DNA of 20,330 bases from Anaerolineales bacterium (GTDB lineage Bacteria; Chloroflexota; Anaerolineae; 4572-78; J111), in assembly GCA_012032575.1 (NCBI GenBank), contig JAAUSP010000066.1, forward strand, positions 1 through 20,330, written 5' to 3'. This document shows, one piece after another, positions 1 to 7,553 of this stretch. Below the pieces are notes generated by a model. That model searched no databases. It saw nothing but the letters and a program-made list of their open reading frames with translations, and was not told the DNA's origin. The position numbers and the translations under genes were made by a program. The number at the start of each line of letters is the position of its first letter. The first letter of the stretch is position 1.

Positions 1-1253
1 TCATCAAACAAGGTGTTGATGACAATCAAAGTTGACGCGGTGTTGTTGGCGTCGGCTTTAACCGCCAACGTCCGCTCGACCAGACCCAGCGCCTCTTCCA
101 CCCGGACTTTAACCTCGGTGGGTTCGCCTAATTCGGCCATAATCGCTTCCATCTCGGCTAGAAGCTGTGCGTATCGCGCCGCCGCCTGGGCATCGTTGGC
201 GGCCATGAGCGGGCGCAGTTCCTCAAAAACGGCTTCGGCCTGGCTGCGGAAGGTGATCGCTTCCTGATATTCAATGGGGATGGTAATCTGGCCGTTGCGG
301 ACACCATCCTTGTATTCGATGTAAACCAGATCGGTGAAGAGATAGAGCAACTGCCCCCGTTTGGCTACCTGGGCCGCGTCCAGTTCGACCGGCAGATAGG
401 TGGACAGAATCGAGCGGGCGGCTTCGAGCGTGGTAGCGGCAGCGGGCCAATCTTCCGTTAATACCGCTTGTTCCAAATCAGTCAAACTGGCGGCTAAATT
501 GACGCTCGTTTCCTCGCCTAACTTGGTCGCCATATCGGCTCGCAGGATATGGGCGTAACCCCTGGCTTGACCGGCCCACTCGGCGGCCCGGCTGGTAAAT
601 TGGTTCCGGCCGGCCTCCTCCAGTTGGTTCAGGGCTTCGCGCAGGCGGAAAAAGTAAGCGTCGCGCAGGTCGCTGCCAATGATGGTCGAGGCTTCCGCCG
701 CTTCGATCTCGCCGGCTTTCAGGGCGGTCATCGTCCGGGTTGAAACATCTTCAATCACGGTCACGCGCGTGGCTTGGCGGTACTCGCGCAGTTGCAGCCA
801 GGCCGAGGCCGAGTCGGTTTGGCCTTGAGCCAGCGCCGCCAGCGTTGCCTCATAGCTGCCCCAGAGAAGGTTGGTCCACACCCGTCCCCGCGCAGCGGCC
901 AGGGCGGTGGTCTGTCCGGCCAGGGCTGCTTCTCGACCCGCATTTAGCGCCTGCAAGATAGCTTGATCGGCTGCGGGAACCTGCGCGGCTATGTCGGTTT
1001 GGAGCGTCTCTGTATACTGGGCGCTTGCTTCATCTATATAAGCTGCGGCCGCTTCATAATGACCGGCCGGATTTTCGGCCCGGCTGGCCGCCAATAGTTC
1101 CTTTTGGGCTTCCAGCAGATTCTGCCGAATTTGGCTGGCCGCTTGCCAGGGCAGGATTTCTTGCGCCAGGACGGGGGTGTTAAAATTAGCTAACAAAACC
1201 ACAAAAAAAACAAGATAGAGCAAAATTTGCTGAGGTATCACCAAAAGATTCAC
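1..1253 (-). CDS. Probable FTR1-type iron permease, exported N-terminal region (partial)
   Basis: This frame is open from a GTG at 1253 down to base 1, so about 417 residues are present and the C-terminus lies outside the window. An in-frame TAA just upstream limits the start to this GTG or a GTG four codons later; no strong ribosome binding site is visible. Residues 1 to about 30 are a hydrophobic signal peptide ending in VLA before QEILPW. The rest is Ala-rich and helical, with blocks such as WLQLREYRQAT, VYIEYKDGVRNGQ and YQEAITFRSQAEAVF. As I recall them, these resemble the long extracytoplasmic region preceding the membrane part of FTR1-family iron permeases in Chloroflexota and Actinobacteria. 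The diagnostic REGLE motifs would lie beyond base 1 and cannot be seen. Coding is certain; the family is a recognition by pattern. Alternative: another helical exported protein. Confidence 0.6.
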   Translation of the reverse strand, partial: MNLLVIPQQILLYLVFFVVLLANFNTPVLAQEILPWQAASQIRQNLLEAQKELLAASRAENPAGHYEAAAAYIDEASAQYTETLQTDIAAQVPAADQAILQALNAGREAALAGQTTALAAARGRVWTNLLWGSYEATLAALAQGQTDSASAWLQLREYRQATRVTVIEDVSTRTMTALKAGEIEAAEASTIIGSDLRDAYFFRLREALNQLEEAGRNQFTSRAAEWAGQARGYAHILRADMATKLGEETSVNLAASLTDLEQAVLTEDWPAAATTLEAARSILSTYLPVELDAAQVAKRGQLLYLFTDLVYIEYKDGVRNGQITIPIEYQEAITFRSQAEAVFEELRPLMAANDAQAAARYAQLLAEMEAIMAELGEPTEVKVRVEEALGLVERTLAVKADANNTASTLIVINTLFD

Positions 1254-1813
1254 CTGATTTTATTTTTACTCATTGGGCAGGCCATTGCATAGGGTAAGAG
1301 CAATTTCAGAGGGGGGAACGTGGGCCGGCAGCATGGCTCTTACCTTACTACACCTTGAACCAAAAACCAATAGCCCGGTGTTAAAGCTCAACCTTAGCGG
1401 AGTCATCTTTAAATTTACTCCGGGTTAAAAAATATTCCCCTCTGAGCTATTAGCAACCTTAACAGTGGTCTATTGATTATCCTGGCGAGTTGTTGTACTG
1501 TTAGCTCATTGATTGATTTCATAAAGGTTGAAACAGCAGAAAGAGATTGCCTGAGATGCGCAGACCGGGTTCGAGTTGATGGTTGGGTTGATGAGTTATG
1601 CCATACTGTGATGCGCCCGCTGCCTGGCCGGCAGGGTGACAGGCTGGCGAAAAAAGTGGCTTTAAGCGCGATGATGGACTTGTTGGTATCGGCCCCCGAA
1701 GAAAGTTAACCGAGATTAAAAAAGAAGTTTTCAAACTTGAGCTTAAACATTAACCCGGAGCTATTGCCTGGATTAGCAAAGTGCCTTACTCTGGATAGAT
1801 AAAGGGGCCGGAT
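1254..1813. other. Divergent intergenic region without a convincing gene
   Basis: About 560 bases separate the minus-strand permease gene from the plus-strand ligase gene. The stretch holds the inverted repeat at 1293-1344 and a shorter hairpin candidate, CGGAGT at 1398-1403 with ACTCCG at 1417-1422. A 78-codon open frame at 1473-1709 has no ribosome binding site and no recognisable content. Ahead of the gene at 1814 there is a usable ribosome binding site (AAAGGGG, 1801-1807). I see no clear promoter hexamers for either neighbour and no RNA gene. Confidence 0.5.
1293..1344. repeat. 9-bp perfect inverted repeat upstream of the permease gene
   Basis: GGTAAGAGC at 1293-1301 is exactly mirrored by GCTCTTACC at 1336-1344, with 34 bases between. 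It lies 40-91 bases upstream of the minus-strand start at 1253, so it could be an operator pair or a leader hairpin. No regulator or ligand can be named from the sequence. Confidence 0.4.
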
Positions 1814-2938
1814 ATGGAATTTTCTTTTGGCATTGAACATGAGGTAGCTTTTCTTGACCACGAAGGCCGGTTTGCCGATTTTTCGCGCACCAGCTACGCC
1901 GATTTCGACCAAATTATCGAGCAACTCCCGCTCTATCCCGGTGATTATGACCACCTGCGCCGGGGCGACGCCGGGATCAAAAAGAAGCGCTGGTACATCG
2001 AATGTTTTGAGCGGTTCAAAGACGATGATAAGGTTATCAATTGCCATCCCAAAGGGATTGAGATCAGAACCACGATCCATCCGAGCATCCGGGGCGCCAT
2101 TGCCGAACTGAGCAGTAGCTATGACCTCCTGGTTGAGACGGCCCAGCAGTGTGGTTATACCCCCGTGTGTGTGGCTTACAATCCCTACCAAACGGTGTTT
2201 GAACCTGACCCGCCCTTGAATGAGTACGAAATCGGGGTTCAGCATCAATCGCCCGAAATGTTTACTCAGGGTATTGCGATGCTGACTTACGGGCCGGACC
2301 TGAATCTGTCCATCAAGGACATGACGGCGGAACAGATGATTGATCTGGGCCAAAAGCTAACCCACTACAGTCCGTATCTCGTGCCCTTCAGCTTCAATGC
2401 GCCGTTTTATGGCGGGCAGTTATGGGAAGGATTATCGGCCCGTACCTTTTTCAGAACCGGGGCCAGGCCGGCTGCATTGGTGTTTGTGGCCGAGCCGGAG
2501 CAGTTGATTAGGAGCAAACCCTCTTTGACCACTTTGGCCCGGCTGCCGGCAGAAGTGGGCCGGATTGAATTTAAGGCATTTGATGTTTGTCCTGATTTTT
2601 CGCTCTATGCCGGCTTGCTGGCCCTGCTCAAAGGATTGGCGTTGGACCGCTTGCTGCCGGACCGGGCCACGACTCCCGATGCCGCATTGCATCAATTATC
2701 GGCGCGATGTGGTTTTGATAGTCAGCGCCTGTACTTGATGGCGTTGGCGGTGATAGAGGCCGTGGATATAGCCCTGGCCGGAGACCCCGACCATGCCTTG
2801 CTTGAGCCGCTCACGCAAAGCATGATCGAGCGCAAAAGCCCGGCTCACCGGCTAATTGAAAAATATCAACAATACGGGACAATTGAAGGGGCGCTGTTGG
2901 ACCGGGTTTTAGCCACAACGACACCGGTTCAAAGCTAA
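1814..2938 (+). CDS. Glutamate-cysteine ligase family 2 protein (carboxylate-amine ligase)
   Basis: The 374-residue product belongs to the GCS2 family of ATP-dependent carboxylate-amine ligases, which join an amino acid carboxylate (classically glutamate) to an amine such as cysteine in the cytoplasm. The family opening, an acidic strand with a G-[IV]-E-x-E pattern, is seen as FGIEHE at residues 5-10. Other recognisable blocks are KGIEIRTTIH, LTYGPDLNLS, PFSFNAPFYGG and, near the C-terminus, GRIEFKAFD. The whole length closely follows a version I recall from cyanobacteria. The start is supported by AAAGGGG six bases upstream. The true substrate is unknown; many GCS2 proteins are not gamma-glutamylcysteine synthetases. 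An acidic frame follows at once downstream and could be a C-terminal extension thrown out of frame. The next full gene encodes an iron-sulfur protein on the same strand. Confidence 0.85.
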   Translation: MEFSFGIEHEVAFLDHEGRFADFSRTSYADFDQIIEQLPLYPGDYDHLRRGDAGIKKKRWYIECFERFKDDDKVINCHPKGIEIRTTIHPSIRGAIAELSSSYDLLVETAQQCGYTPVCVAYNPYQTVFEPDPPLNEYEIGVQHQSPEMFTQGIAMLTYGPDLNLSIKDMTAEQMIDLGQKLTHYSPYLVPFSFNAPFYGGQLWEGLSARTFFRTGARPAALVFVAEPEQLIRSKPSLTTLARLPAEVGRIEFKAFDVCPDFSLYAGLLALLKGLALDRLLPDRATTPDAALHQLSARCGFDSQRLYLMALAVIEAVDIALAGDPDHALLEPLTQSMIERKSPAHRLIEKYQQYGTIEGALLDRVLATTTPVQS

Positions 2939-2946
2939 TACAGTTT

Positions 2947-3168
2947 ATTGAATATGAGCTATCCGATGAAGAGGACGCGGAGAGTGAGGCCCTGGATGAT
3001 TTTGACGATGAGGACGCGATAGAATTGGATGAGAAGGATTTTGACGAGTTGGAAGATGAAGATTTAACCCTGGGCGAGCAAGAACTCGACAGACTTGACA
3101 ACTGGGAGGAAGAGGAGGAGGAGGAAGATGACCGTGATAGCGAATGGCGCGACCGCTACCGCCGCTAA
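2947..3168 (+). CDS. Very acidic small reading frame without a canonical start
   Basis: Frame 1 is open from 2887 to a TAA at 3166-3168 and from about 2950 encodes a run dominated by Asp and Glu (for example ELSDEEDAE, DDFDDEDA, EEEEEEEDD), ending in WRDRYRR. No ATG, GTG or TTG lies near its beginning; an ATT at 2947 is the only plausible internal start. It begins just after the ligase stop and overlaps the next gene by 41 bases. Two readings fit: a small acidic protein translated by coupling, or the C-terminal tail of the ligase, cut off by one missing T in the T4 run at 2907-2910. With one extra T the ligase frame would run straight into this one. The ribosome binding site of the following gene is the GA-rich stretch that encodes the Glu run. 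Function unknown. Confidence 0.35.
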   Translation: MEYELSDEEDAESEALDDFDDEDAIELDEKDFDELEDEDLTLGEQELDRLDNWEEEEEEEDDRDSEWRDRYRR

Positions 3169-4270
3169 AAGCTTAACCAGCCAGAGCCGATTTTGCGCTG
3201 TTGTGTCCAGGGAAAATGACGAAGACCCTATCGGCACCGCGCCTGACTTTGACCATCTGCTGGCGCTGGAATTAGCGCCGCCCTGGCCGGAAGAGGTCTG
3301 GCAGGCCGGGCACACCCCCGACAGTTTGACCGATCTTTTTCAACAGGCCAGAACGCAGGGGCTGCGGTTGGCAACCCAGGCCATTTTACCCAGTTTAACT
3401 TACCACTCCCGGCCCGGCTGGACGCGCCTATTTTCACTGCGCCGGCCCGTGGGTCCGTTTGCCGTATACCTTAAAGAGGAGTTTATTGTGCCCAATCGGG
3501 CCGTGACAGCCCTGGTCGAGGCGTTGTTATTAAATCCCGCCGCCCTGGCTGAGTTCACGCCCTTCCGGCAGCCCACCACCCATCTGCGCGAACTGCTGGT
3601 CTGCACTCACGGCAGCCGGGATGCGTGCTGCGGCAAATTTGGCTTTCCCGCGTTTCAGGCTCTCCAGCGCTACGCGGCCCATACGCCGAACCTGTTCCGG
3701 GTGTGGCGTACCAGTCACTTTGGCGGTCATCGTTTTGCCCCAACCGTGCTGGATTTGCCCGAAGGTCGCTGCTGGGGCCACCTGGAGCTGGAAGCGCTGG
3801 AAGATCTGGCGCTGCGGCGGGGTCAGGTATCACAGTTGCGTTCCTTCTACCGGGGCTGGAGTGGCCTTACCCGGTATGAGCAGGTGGCCGAGCGAGAACT
3901 CTTTATGCGCCAGGGTTGGGATTGGGTGAACTATTTGAAGGAAGTGCGAACCCTTGAACTCGACGAAGGGCAAAACCGGGCCGAAATCTGGCTCAGGTAC
4001 ACTACGCCCGATGGCCGGATTGGCGGGGCTTATCAGGCTACGGTGGACTTCAGCCACTGGGTCTCTACTTTGGACCAGACGGGTGACCGGCAGCTAACGC
4101 CGGTCAAGCAGTACCGCGTTAGCCGCCTGGTGAAAGCTTTTGAAACACCGGAGTCTGCGAAATCAATCAACGGAAGTAATAAGAAATACTCAGTAGATCC
4201 AAATTTGCCAGCAGTGGCGGCTCCCACGCAGGCGCGGGAGACTGCTCCGCTTCAAAAATTGGATCTATAG
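3128..4270 (+). CDS. Sucrase/ferredoxin-like [2Fe-2S] protein
   Basis: This is a member of the Suc_Fer-like family, whose thioredoxin-like fold carries a ferredoxin-type cluster. The early block FCAVVSREN-DEDPIGTAP is typical of the family opening. The Cys-rich loop C159-T-H-G-S-R-D-A-C167-C168 supplies cluster ligands, and it is followed by WRTSHFGGHRFAPT and a WGHLE block, also typical. The start is set at ATG 3128, preceded by a long AGGAGGAGGAAG stretch; an upstream in-frame ATG at 3095 would add a basic stretch (MTTGRKRRRRK) with no such site. Length from 3128 is 380 residues. The last two dozen residues are encoded inside an inverted repeat (4195-4266) and look unlike protein, so the original stop was probably earlier. 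The physiological role of this family is not settled. It ends 16 bases from the convergent permease gene. Confidence 0.85.
   Translation: MTVIANGATATAAKSLTSQSRFCAVVSRENDEDPIGTAPDFDHLLALELAPPWPEEVWQAGHTPDSLTDLFQQARTQGLRLATQAILPSLTYHSRPGWTRLFSLRRPVGPFAVYLKEEFIVPNRAVTALVEALLLNPAALAEFTPFRQPTTHLRELLVCTHGSRDACCGKFGFPAFQALQRYAAHTPNLFRVWRTSHFGGHRFAPTVLDLPEGRCWGHLELEALEDLALRRGQVSQLRSFYRGWSGLTRYEQVAERELFMRQGWDWVNYLKEVRTLELDEGQNRAEIWLRYTTPDGRIGGAYQATVDFSHWVSTLDQTGDRQLTPVKQYRVSRLVKAFETPESAKSINGSNKKYSVDPNLPAVAAPTQARETAPLQKLDL
4195..4266. repeat. Imperfect 72-base inverted repeat overlapping the 3' end of the ferredoxin-like gene
   Basis: The outer arms AGATCCAA (4195-4202) and TTGGATCT (4259-4266) match exactly. 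Inside them AGCAGT (4210-4215) pairs with ACTGCT (4241-4246) and CTCCC (4221-4225) with GGGAG (4236-4240), leaving a ten-base loop. The arms differ by a few indels, as in miniature mobile elements or REP-like hairpins. It sits at the junction of two convergent genes. No second copy is visible in the window. Confidence 0.55.
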
Positions 4271-4286
4271 AATTTGACTGGATGAG

Positions 4287-5348
4287 CTATCCAATAACCA
4301 GATTAAACAGATAGCCGGTCAACACAATGGCTACCCCCACGATACCAACAAAGGTAGCAATCAGGCGCGGCTTGAGCACCCGGCGTAAAATGAGCATCTC
4401 CGGCAGGCTCAAAGCGACCACCGCCATCATAAAAGCCAGCACCGTGCCCATCGCCGCCCCTTTTTCCATCAAGGCGTAAACCACTGGCATAATACCGGCG
4501 GCATTAGCATATAGCGGAACACCAATAACGACCGCTGCCGGCACCGACCACCAGGCCTGACGTCCCATAATGTTGATGAGGAAATCTTCCGGCACATAAC
4601 CGTGAATCCCCGCTCCTACGGCAATACCGATCACCACAAAGAGCCACACTTTTCCGACAATTTCGCGGGTGGACTGGGCCGCATCGCGCAGCCGGTCATT
4701 CCAGGTGGGCTTGTAAATTATGTCCGGCCCGTGCTGTCCTCGATTAATTTGCCAGACAAAATCCTCAACATAGCGTTCCATCCGCAAACGTCCAATGACC
4801 AGCCCGCTGATGATGGCAACCAGCAGCCCCGTCGCCAGGTACAGCCCGGCGATTTTCCAGCCGAACATGCCAAAGAGCATCGCCAGGGCCACTTCGTTGA
4901 CCATTGGCGCGGCCACCAAAAAGGAGAAGGTCACGCCCAACGGGATACCGCTCTCGACAAAACCGATGAATAGGGGCACGGCTGAACAGGAGCAGAAAGG
5001 GGTGACGACCCCCAGACTGGCGGCCAGAATGTTACCCAACCCTTCCCGCCGACCACCTAACAGGGCGCGGGTCTGCTCCGGGCTGAAAAAGGAGCGAATC
5101 AAGGTGACGATAAAAATCATCCCGGCCAGGAGCATCAGGATTTTGGGGACATCATACAGGAAAAAATTGACCGACTGGGCTAAATGGGTCTCCGGGGACA
5201 ACTTTAAAACGGTGAAAGTGAGCCAATCGGCAATGGTTTGCAACTGACCGTAAAGCAGATACCAGATCACTGCCGTACCTATTAGCAAGACCGGCCATTG
5301 CCGGGTGAGCTTAAGTGAAAACGCTTCTGTTGTTTCTGAGGTTGACAT
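4287..5348 (-). CDS. ArsP-type permease (DUF318 family)
   Basis: A 353-residue integral membrane protein with about eight to ten hydrophobic segments in two halves. The first half carries the family hallmark TPFCSCSAVPLF (C119 and C121), followed by GIPLGVTFSFLVAAPMVNE. The second half has GVPLYANAAGIMPV and FMMAVVALSLPEM, the matching repeat. ArsP members export trivalent organoarsenicals; other members of this broad permease family have no known substrate. The start is taken at 5348, where AGAGGAGG lies about nine bases upstream; a start 18 codons earlier would add a charged stretch without such a site. It is the last gene of a minus-strand set headed by arsR, and a redox-active thioredoxin-like gene sits directly upstream, a frequent partner of these permeases. 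Substrate is inferred from context only. Confidence 0.85.
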   Translation of the reverse strand: MSTSETTEAFSLKLTRQWPVLLIGTAVIWYLLYGQLQTIADWLTFTVLKLSPETHLAQSVNFFLYDVPKILMLLAGMIFIVTLIRSFFSPEQTRALLGGRREGLGNILAASLGVVTPFCSCSAVPLFIGFVESGIPLGVTFSFLVAAPMVNEVALAMLFGMFGWKIAGLYLATGLLVAIISGLVIGRLRMERYVEDFVWQINRGQHGPDIIYKPTWNDRLRDAAQSTREIVGKVWLFVVIGIAVGAGIHGYVPEDFLINIMGRQAWWSVPAAVVIGVPLYANAAGIMPVVYALMEKGAAMGTVLAFMMAVVALSLPEMLILRRVLKPRLIATFVGIVGVAIVLTGYLFNLVIG

Positions 5349-5517
5349 AGATGATTTTTCCTCCTCTTTTGAATTCCGGCGACGGGTTATCCGCCCTATC
5401 AATTCAATTGATATTGAAATATAACAGCGTAAGAAATGGCTATCTCCAGCTTATGCTGCTTTTCGAAACCACTTGCGCGTTTCGGGGTAGGGCAACAGGC
5501 CAGGGACAGCCAAACGG

Positions 5518-5789
5518 TCAGACAGGCGTGGTCAAAGCCTCGGTCAACCAGCTTTTGATTTCATCCATCGTGGGGATACGCCCGGCGCTGACCAGCTTTT
5601 CGTTAATAACCAGACCAGGGGTGCGCATAATAGGGTACTTCATAATATCCTGCGTTTCGGTGACTTTGAGAAGGGTCGCCTCAAATTCTTCCGGCCGGTC
5701 GCGGCTACCGACTCCAGTGCCTCGGATGTCTTTTGGGCCAACATCTGGCAGTTTTTACAGCCAGGTCCTAAAACTTTGATAGTGAGCAT
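5518..5789 (-). pseudogene. Redox-active thioredoxin-like small protein, frameshifted
   Basis: The gene starts at ATG 5789 behind GGAGGA and opens MLTIKVLGPGCKNCQML, the N-terminal strand and CxxC active site (C11, C14) of the small thioredoxin_3 type proteins often found beside ArsP-type permeases. After about 30 codons the frame breaks. The rest is intact one base out of register and reads KVTETQDIMKYPIMRTP, then SAGRIPTMDEIKSW, ending at a TGA at 5518-5520. The total of 272 bases is one short of 91 codons, so a single deleted base near 5705-5715 explains everything; restoring one G in the TCGG context gives a smooth protein of 90 residues. This is a recent mutation or a sequencing error. 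The two halves are clear family matches; whether the product is functional depends on the frame. Confidence 0.8.
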
Positions 5790-5801
5790 AGTATCCTCCG
5801 A

Positions 5802-5864
5802 ATGAGAGATGAGAGATGAGAGATGAGAGATTGGAGATAGATTTAATCTCCAATCTCTCATCTC
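5802..5864. repeat. Heptamer tandem repeat leading into a 19-bp perfect hairpin
   Basis: Four copies of ATGAGAG occupy 5802-5829 and a variant, ATTGGAG, follows. The last part forms a perfect 19-base-pair stem: left arm GAGATGAGAGATTGGAGAT (5820-5838), loop AGATTTA, right arm at 5846-5864. It lies between the radical SAM stop (8 bases away) and the thioredoxin-like start. There is no T-run on the transcribed strand, so it does not look like an intrinsic terminator; an mRNA-stabilising or processing hairpin, or a dispersed repeat, is more likely. Confidence 0.75.
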
Positions 5865-5872
5865 CCGCGTTT

Positions 5873-7132
5873 TTAGGGGCATTGAATGACCCCCTGCGAC
5901 CACAAACAGTTGCCGCAGGTGGGGAATTCGTTGCCAAAACAGTCCTCTTGATTTTCATAAGCCAGCTCGCAGCCGCCGCAGAAGGTACAAGGGGCAAACT
6001 CGTAGCCCTGCACTTTGTGGCGATAGCTCTGATGATCCGGCGCTTCCCACAACGCCCGCAGCGACCTCTCGGCCACATTGCCGATAATGTATTGGTGCGA
6101 GAAATAGTGCCGCGTGCCCCAATAGCTGATATGGCTGTGCAGCAGGGGCAAACACGGACTGGCTCCACCGTCCCAGCCAATCGCCATCGTCCCGTTTTCA
6201 ATAAAGGGACAGGTGTCGTTGGTTGAACCCAGGTTGCTACCGGCCACTTTGATATTCCAGCCTTTATTCAAGGCCTGACTGAGGACCTCGCCCAGCACCC
6301 CATCCGGGTTCATTTTGGGCAAACTCATTTTCCGGCCCCAGGGCGAGGGCTGAAACGACATATTGTTCAAGACTTTATCGTACAGCCGTTCCTGGCACAT
6401 TTCCTCGGTGTAGGGCAGAACATTGCTCACCGACAATCGGGTGGCCCGCAACTGCCGGCCAATCCGCATGACTTCCGGCAAATCGTGGATATTGCGCTGC
6501 ATGGCCACAAAGGCAATGCCAATCTCCGGGATGGGGCGGTGGCCTTTGGGCCTGGCCCGGTTAAACTGTTTGAGGTTTTCCAGCACTTTGGGCAGCGACG
6601 CCCCCAGGCGGACATCGGCGTAGCTCTCCGGGGTGGCTCCATCCAGCGAGACCCACAGCACATCCAACCCGGCTTCGATCAATTGGTGGGAGAGGCGTTC
6701 GGTTAGCAGCGTTCCGTTGGTAATCAGTTCAACCGATGAGCCTAACGTCTTGACCCGGGCGATCATCTCCGGCAGGCGGGGGTGCATCAGCGGCTCGCCG
6801 ATGCCGCCAAAAAAGACCAGCGGTGGGGGTGAAAACTCCGACAAACCGGCCATAATCCGGTCAAAAGTCGCCTCGGCCATAATTTCATTGGGCGCAGTCC
6901 AGACATTCCGCATACAGGTCACGCAGTCCAGATTGCAGCGCCCCGACGGCTCGATATAAAGTTTAGCCAGGTGGGTGACGGGCCGGTGTAAATGCACCCC
7001 TGACTCTTCCTGTCCAAACAGCACTTTCGCGCCCGGTTTTAAGCCGTATTGAGCGGCTATTTCGGCGGGGATGGTTAGCCGTCCATTTTCATCTACTTCA
7101 CCCCAGAGAACCGGTTTCGTGCTAATGGTCAT
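5873..7132 (-). CDS. Radical SAM enzyme with N-terminal AbrB-like domain and Cys-rich C-terminus
   Basis: Residues 8-50 read like a SpoVT/AbrB swapped-hairpin domain (VDENGRLTIPAEIAAQYGLKPGAKV). The radical SAM cluster motif follows at C66-NLD-C70-VT-C73, then the FFGGIGEPLMHP block (GGE-type SAM-binding motif) and ELITNGTLL. The C-terminal 120 residues hold many Cys (CPFIENG, SPCLPLL, CTFCGGC, CFGNEFPTCGNC), arranged like a SPASM domain with auxiliary iron-sulfur clusters. The organisation recalls maturases associated with tungsten-cofactor oxidoreductases and peptide-modifying enzymes, but no oxidoreductase or precursor peptide is in the window. The start overlaps the arsR stop by four bases (ATGA), so translation is coupled and both belong to one operon with the permease. 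It is not a typical ArsS or methyltransferase. The reaction is unknown; the context suggests arsenic chemistry. Confidence 0.85.
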   Translation of the reverse strand: MTISTKPVLWGEVDENGRLTIPAEIAAQYGLKPGAKVLFGQEESGVHLHRPVTHLAKLYIEPSGRCNLDCVTCMRNVWTAPNEIMAEATFDRIMAGLSEFSPPPLVFFGGIGEPLMHPRLPEMIARVKTLGSSVELITNGTLLTERLSHQLIEAGLDVLWVSLDGATPESYADVRLGASLPKVLENLKQFNRARPKGHRPIPEIGIAFVAMQRNIHDLPEVMRIGRQLRATRLSVSNVLPYTEEMCQERLYDKVLNNMSFQPSPWGRKMSLPKMNPDGVLGEVLSQALNKGWNIKVAGSNLGSTNDTCPFIENGTMAIGWDGGASPCLPLLHSHISYWGTRHYFSHQYIIGNVAERSLRALWEAPDHQSYRHKVQGYEFAPCTFCGGCELAYENQEDCFGNEFPTCGNCLWSQGVIQCP

Positions 7133-7521
7133 GACAATGCCTCAATCCCGGCTGGCAATGATGCGATTTGCTGCCCTTCCGGGCCACACAAACATTGCCG
7201 GGCTTGAATCCGGGCCGGATTGAGCAGTTCGCTAAACCAGGCTTGCCACTGCTGCGCTGCTTCCCGGTCCACAGTGTAATAAATCCAACGGGCATCTACC
7301 GCATCGTGACGATTGCGGACTAAGCCTACTTCTCGCAGCACCCGCAAATGGTGCGATAGCAGATTGGGCGGCAACCCCAACCGCTCATTCAGTTCGCCGT
7401 TGCAAGAGTCGCCCTGCATCAGCAGGTTGAAGATGCGCAGGCGGTTGGGATCGGCCAGTGCTTTAAGCACAGCGGCTGCTTCAGTCAGATTTTGTTTATT
7501 GATGAATGGTGTTTCAACCAT
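7129..7521 (-). CDS. arsR: ArsR/SmtB-family repressor
   Basis: A 130-residue winged-helix metalloregulator. LKALADPNRLRIFNLL marks the N-terminal helices, PPNLLSHHLRVLREVGLV the recognition helix, and ARWIYYTV the wing. C40 (GDSCNGEL) and C110/C112 (QCLCGPEG) are candidate As(III) ligands. Its pattern is close to the ArsR half of the fusion at 8540, including Cys at 40 and 112 and the PARxQAR block, so the two are paralogues. ATG 7521 has AGGGGG just upstream. It heads the minus-strand operon and is expected to repress it, releasing DNA on binding arsenite; the candidate operator at 7554-7569 lies directly upstream. Confidence 0.93.
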   Translation of the reverse strand: MVETPFINKQNLTEAAAVLKALADPNRLRIFNLLMQGDSCNGELNERLGLPPNLLSHHLRVLREVGLVRNRHDAVDARWIYYTVDREAAQQWQAWFSELLNPARIQARQCLCGPEGQQIASLPAGIEALS

Positions 7522-7553
7522 AGGTTTCCCCCTGGTTCAACCGGACGATTTAA

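Noticed and set aside
1473..1709. 78-codon open frame in the first intergenic region
   Set aside because: No ribosome binding site, no recognisable motif and no sign of selected codon use; kept only as part of the intergenic note.
1706..2353. Long minus-strand frame of 215 codons
   Set aside because: It lies fully antisense to the clear GCS2 ligase gene and shows no family pattern.
2811..3101. Ser-rich minus-strand frame
   Set aside because: It is the reverse complement of the Asp/Glu-coding stretch; its Ser runs are an artefact of GA-rich codons on the other strand.
5820..5864. Hairpin as an intrinsic terminator
   Set aside because: No T-run follows the stem on the transcribed strand, and the stem is not GC-rich at its base.
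5873..7132. Assignment of the radical SAM gene as ArsS or another named arsenic enzyme
   Set aside because: The AbrB-like head and the C-terminal Cys pattern differ from what I know of those enzymes, so no gene symbol was given.
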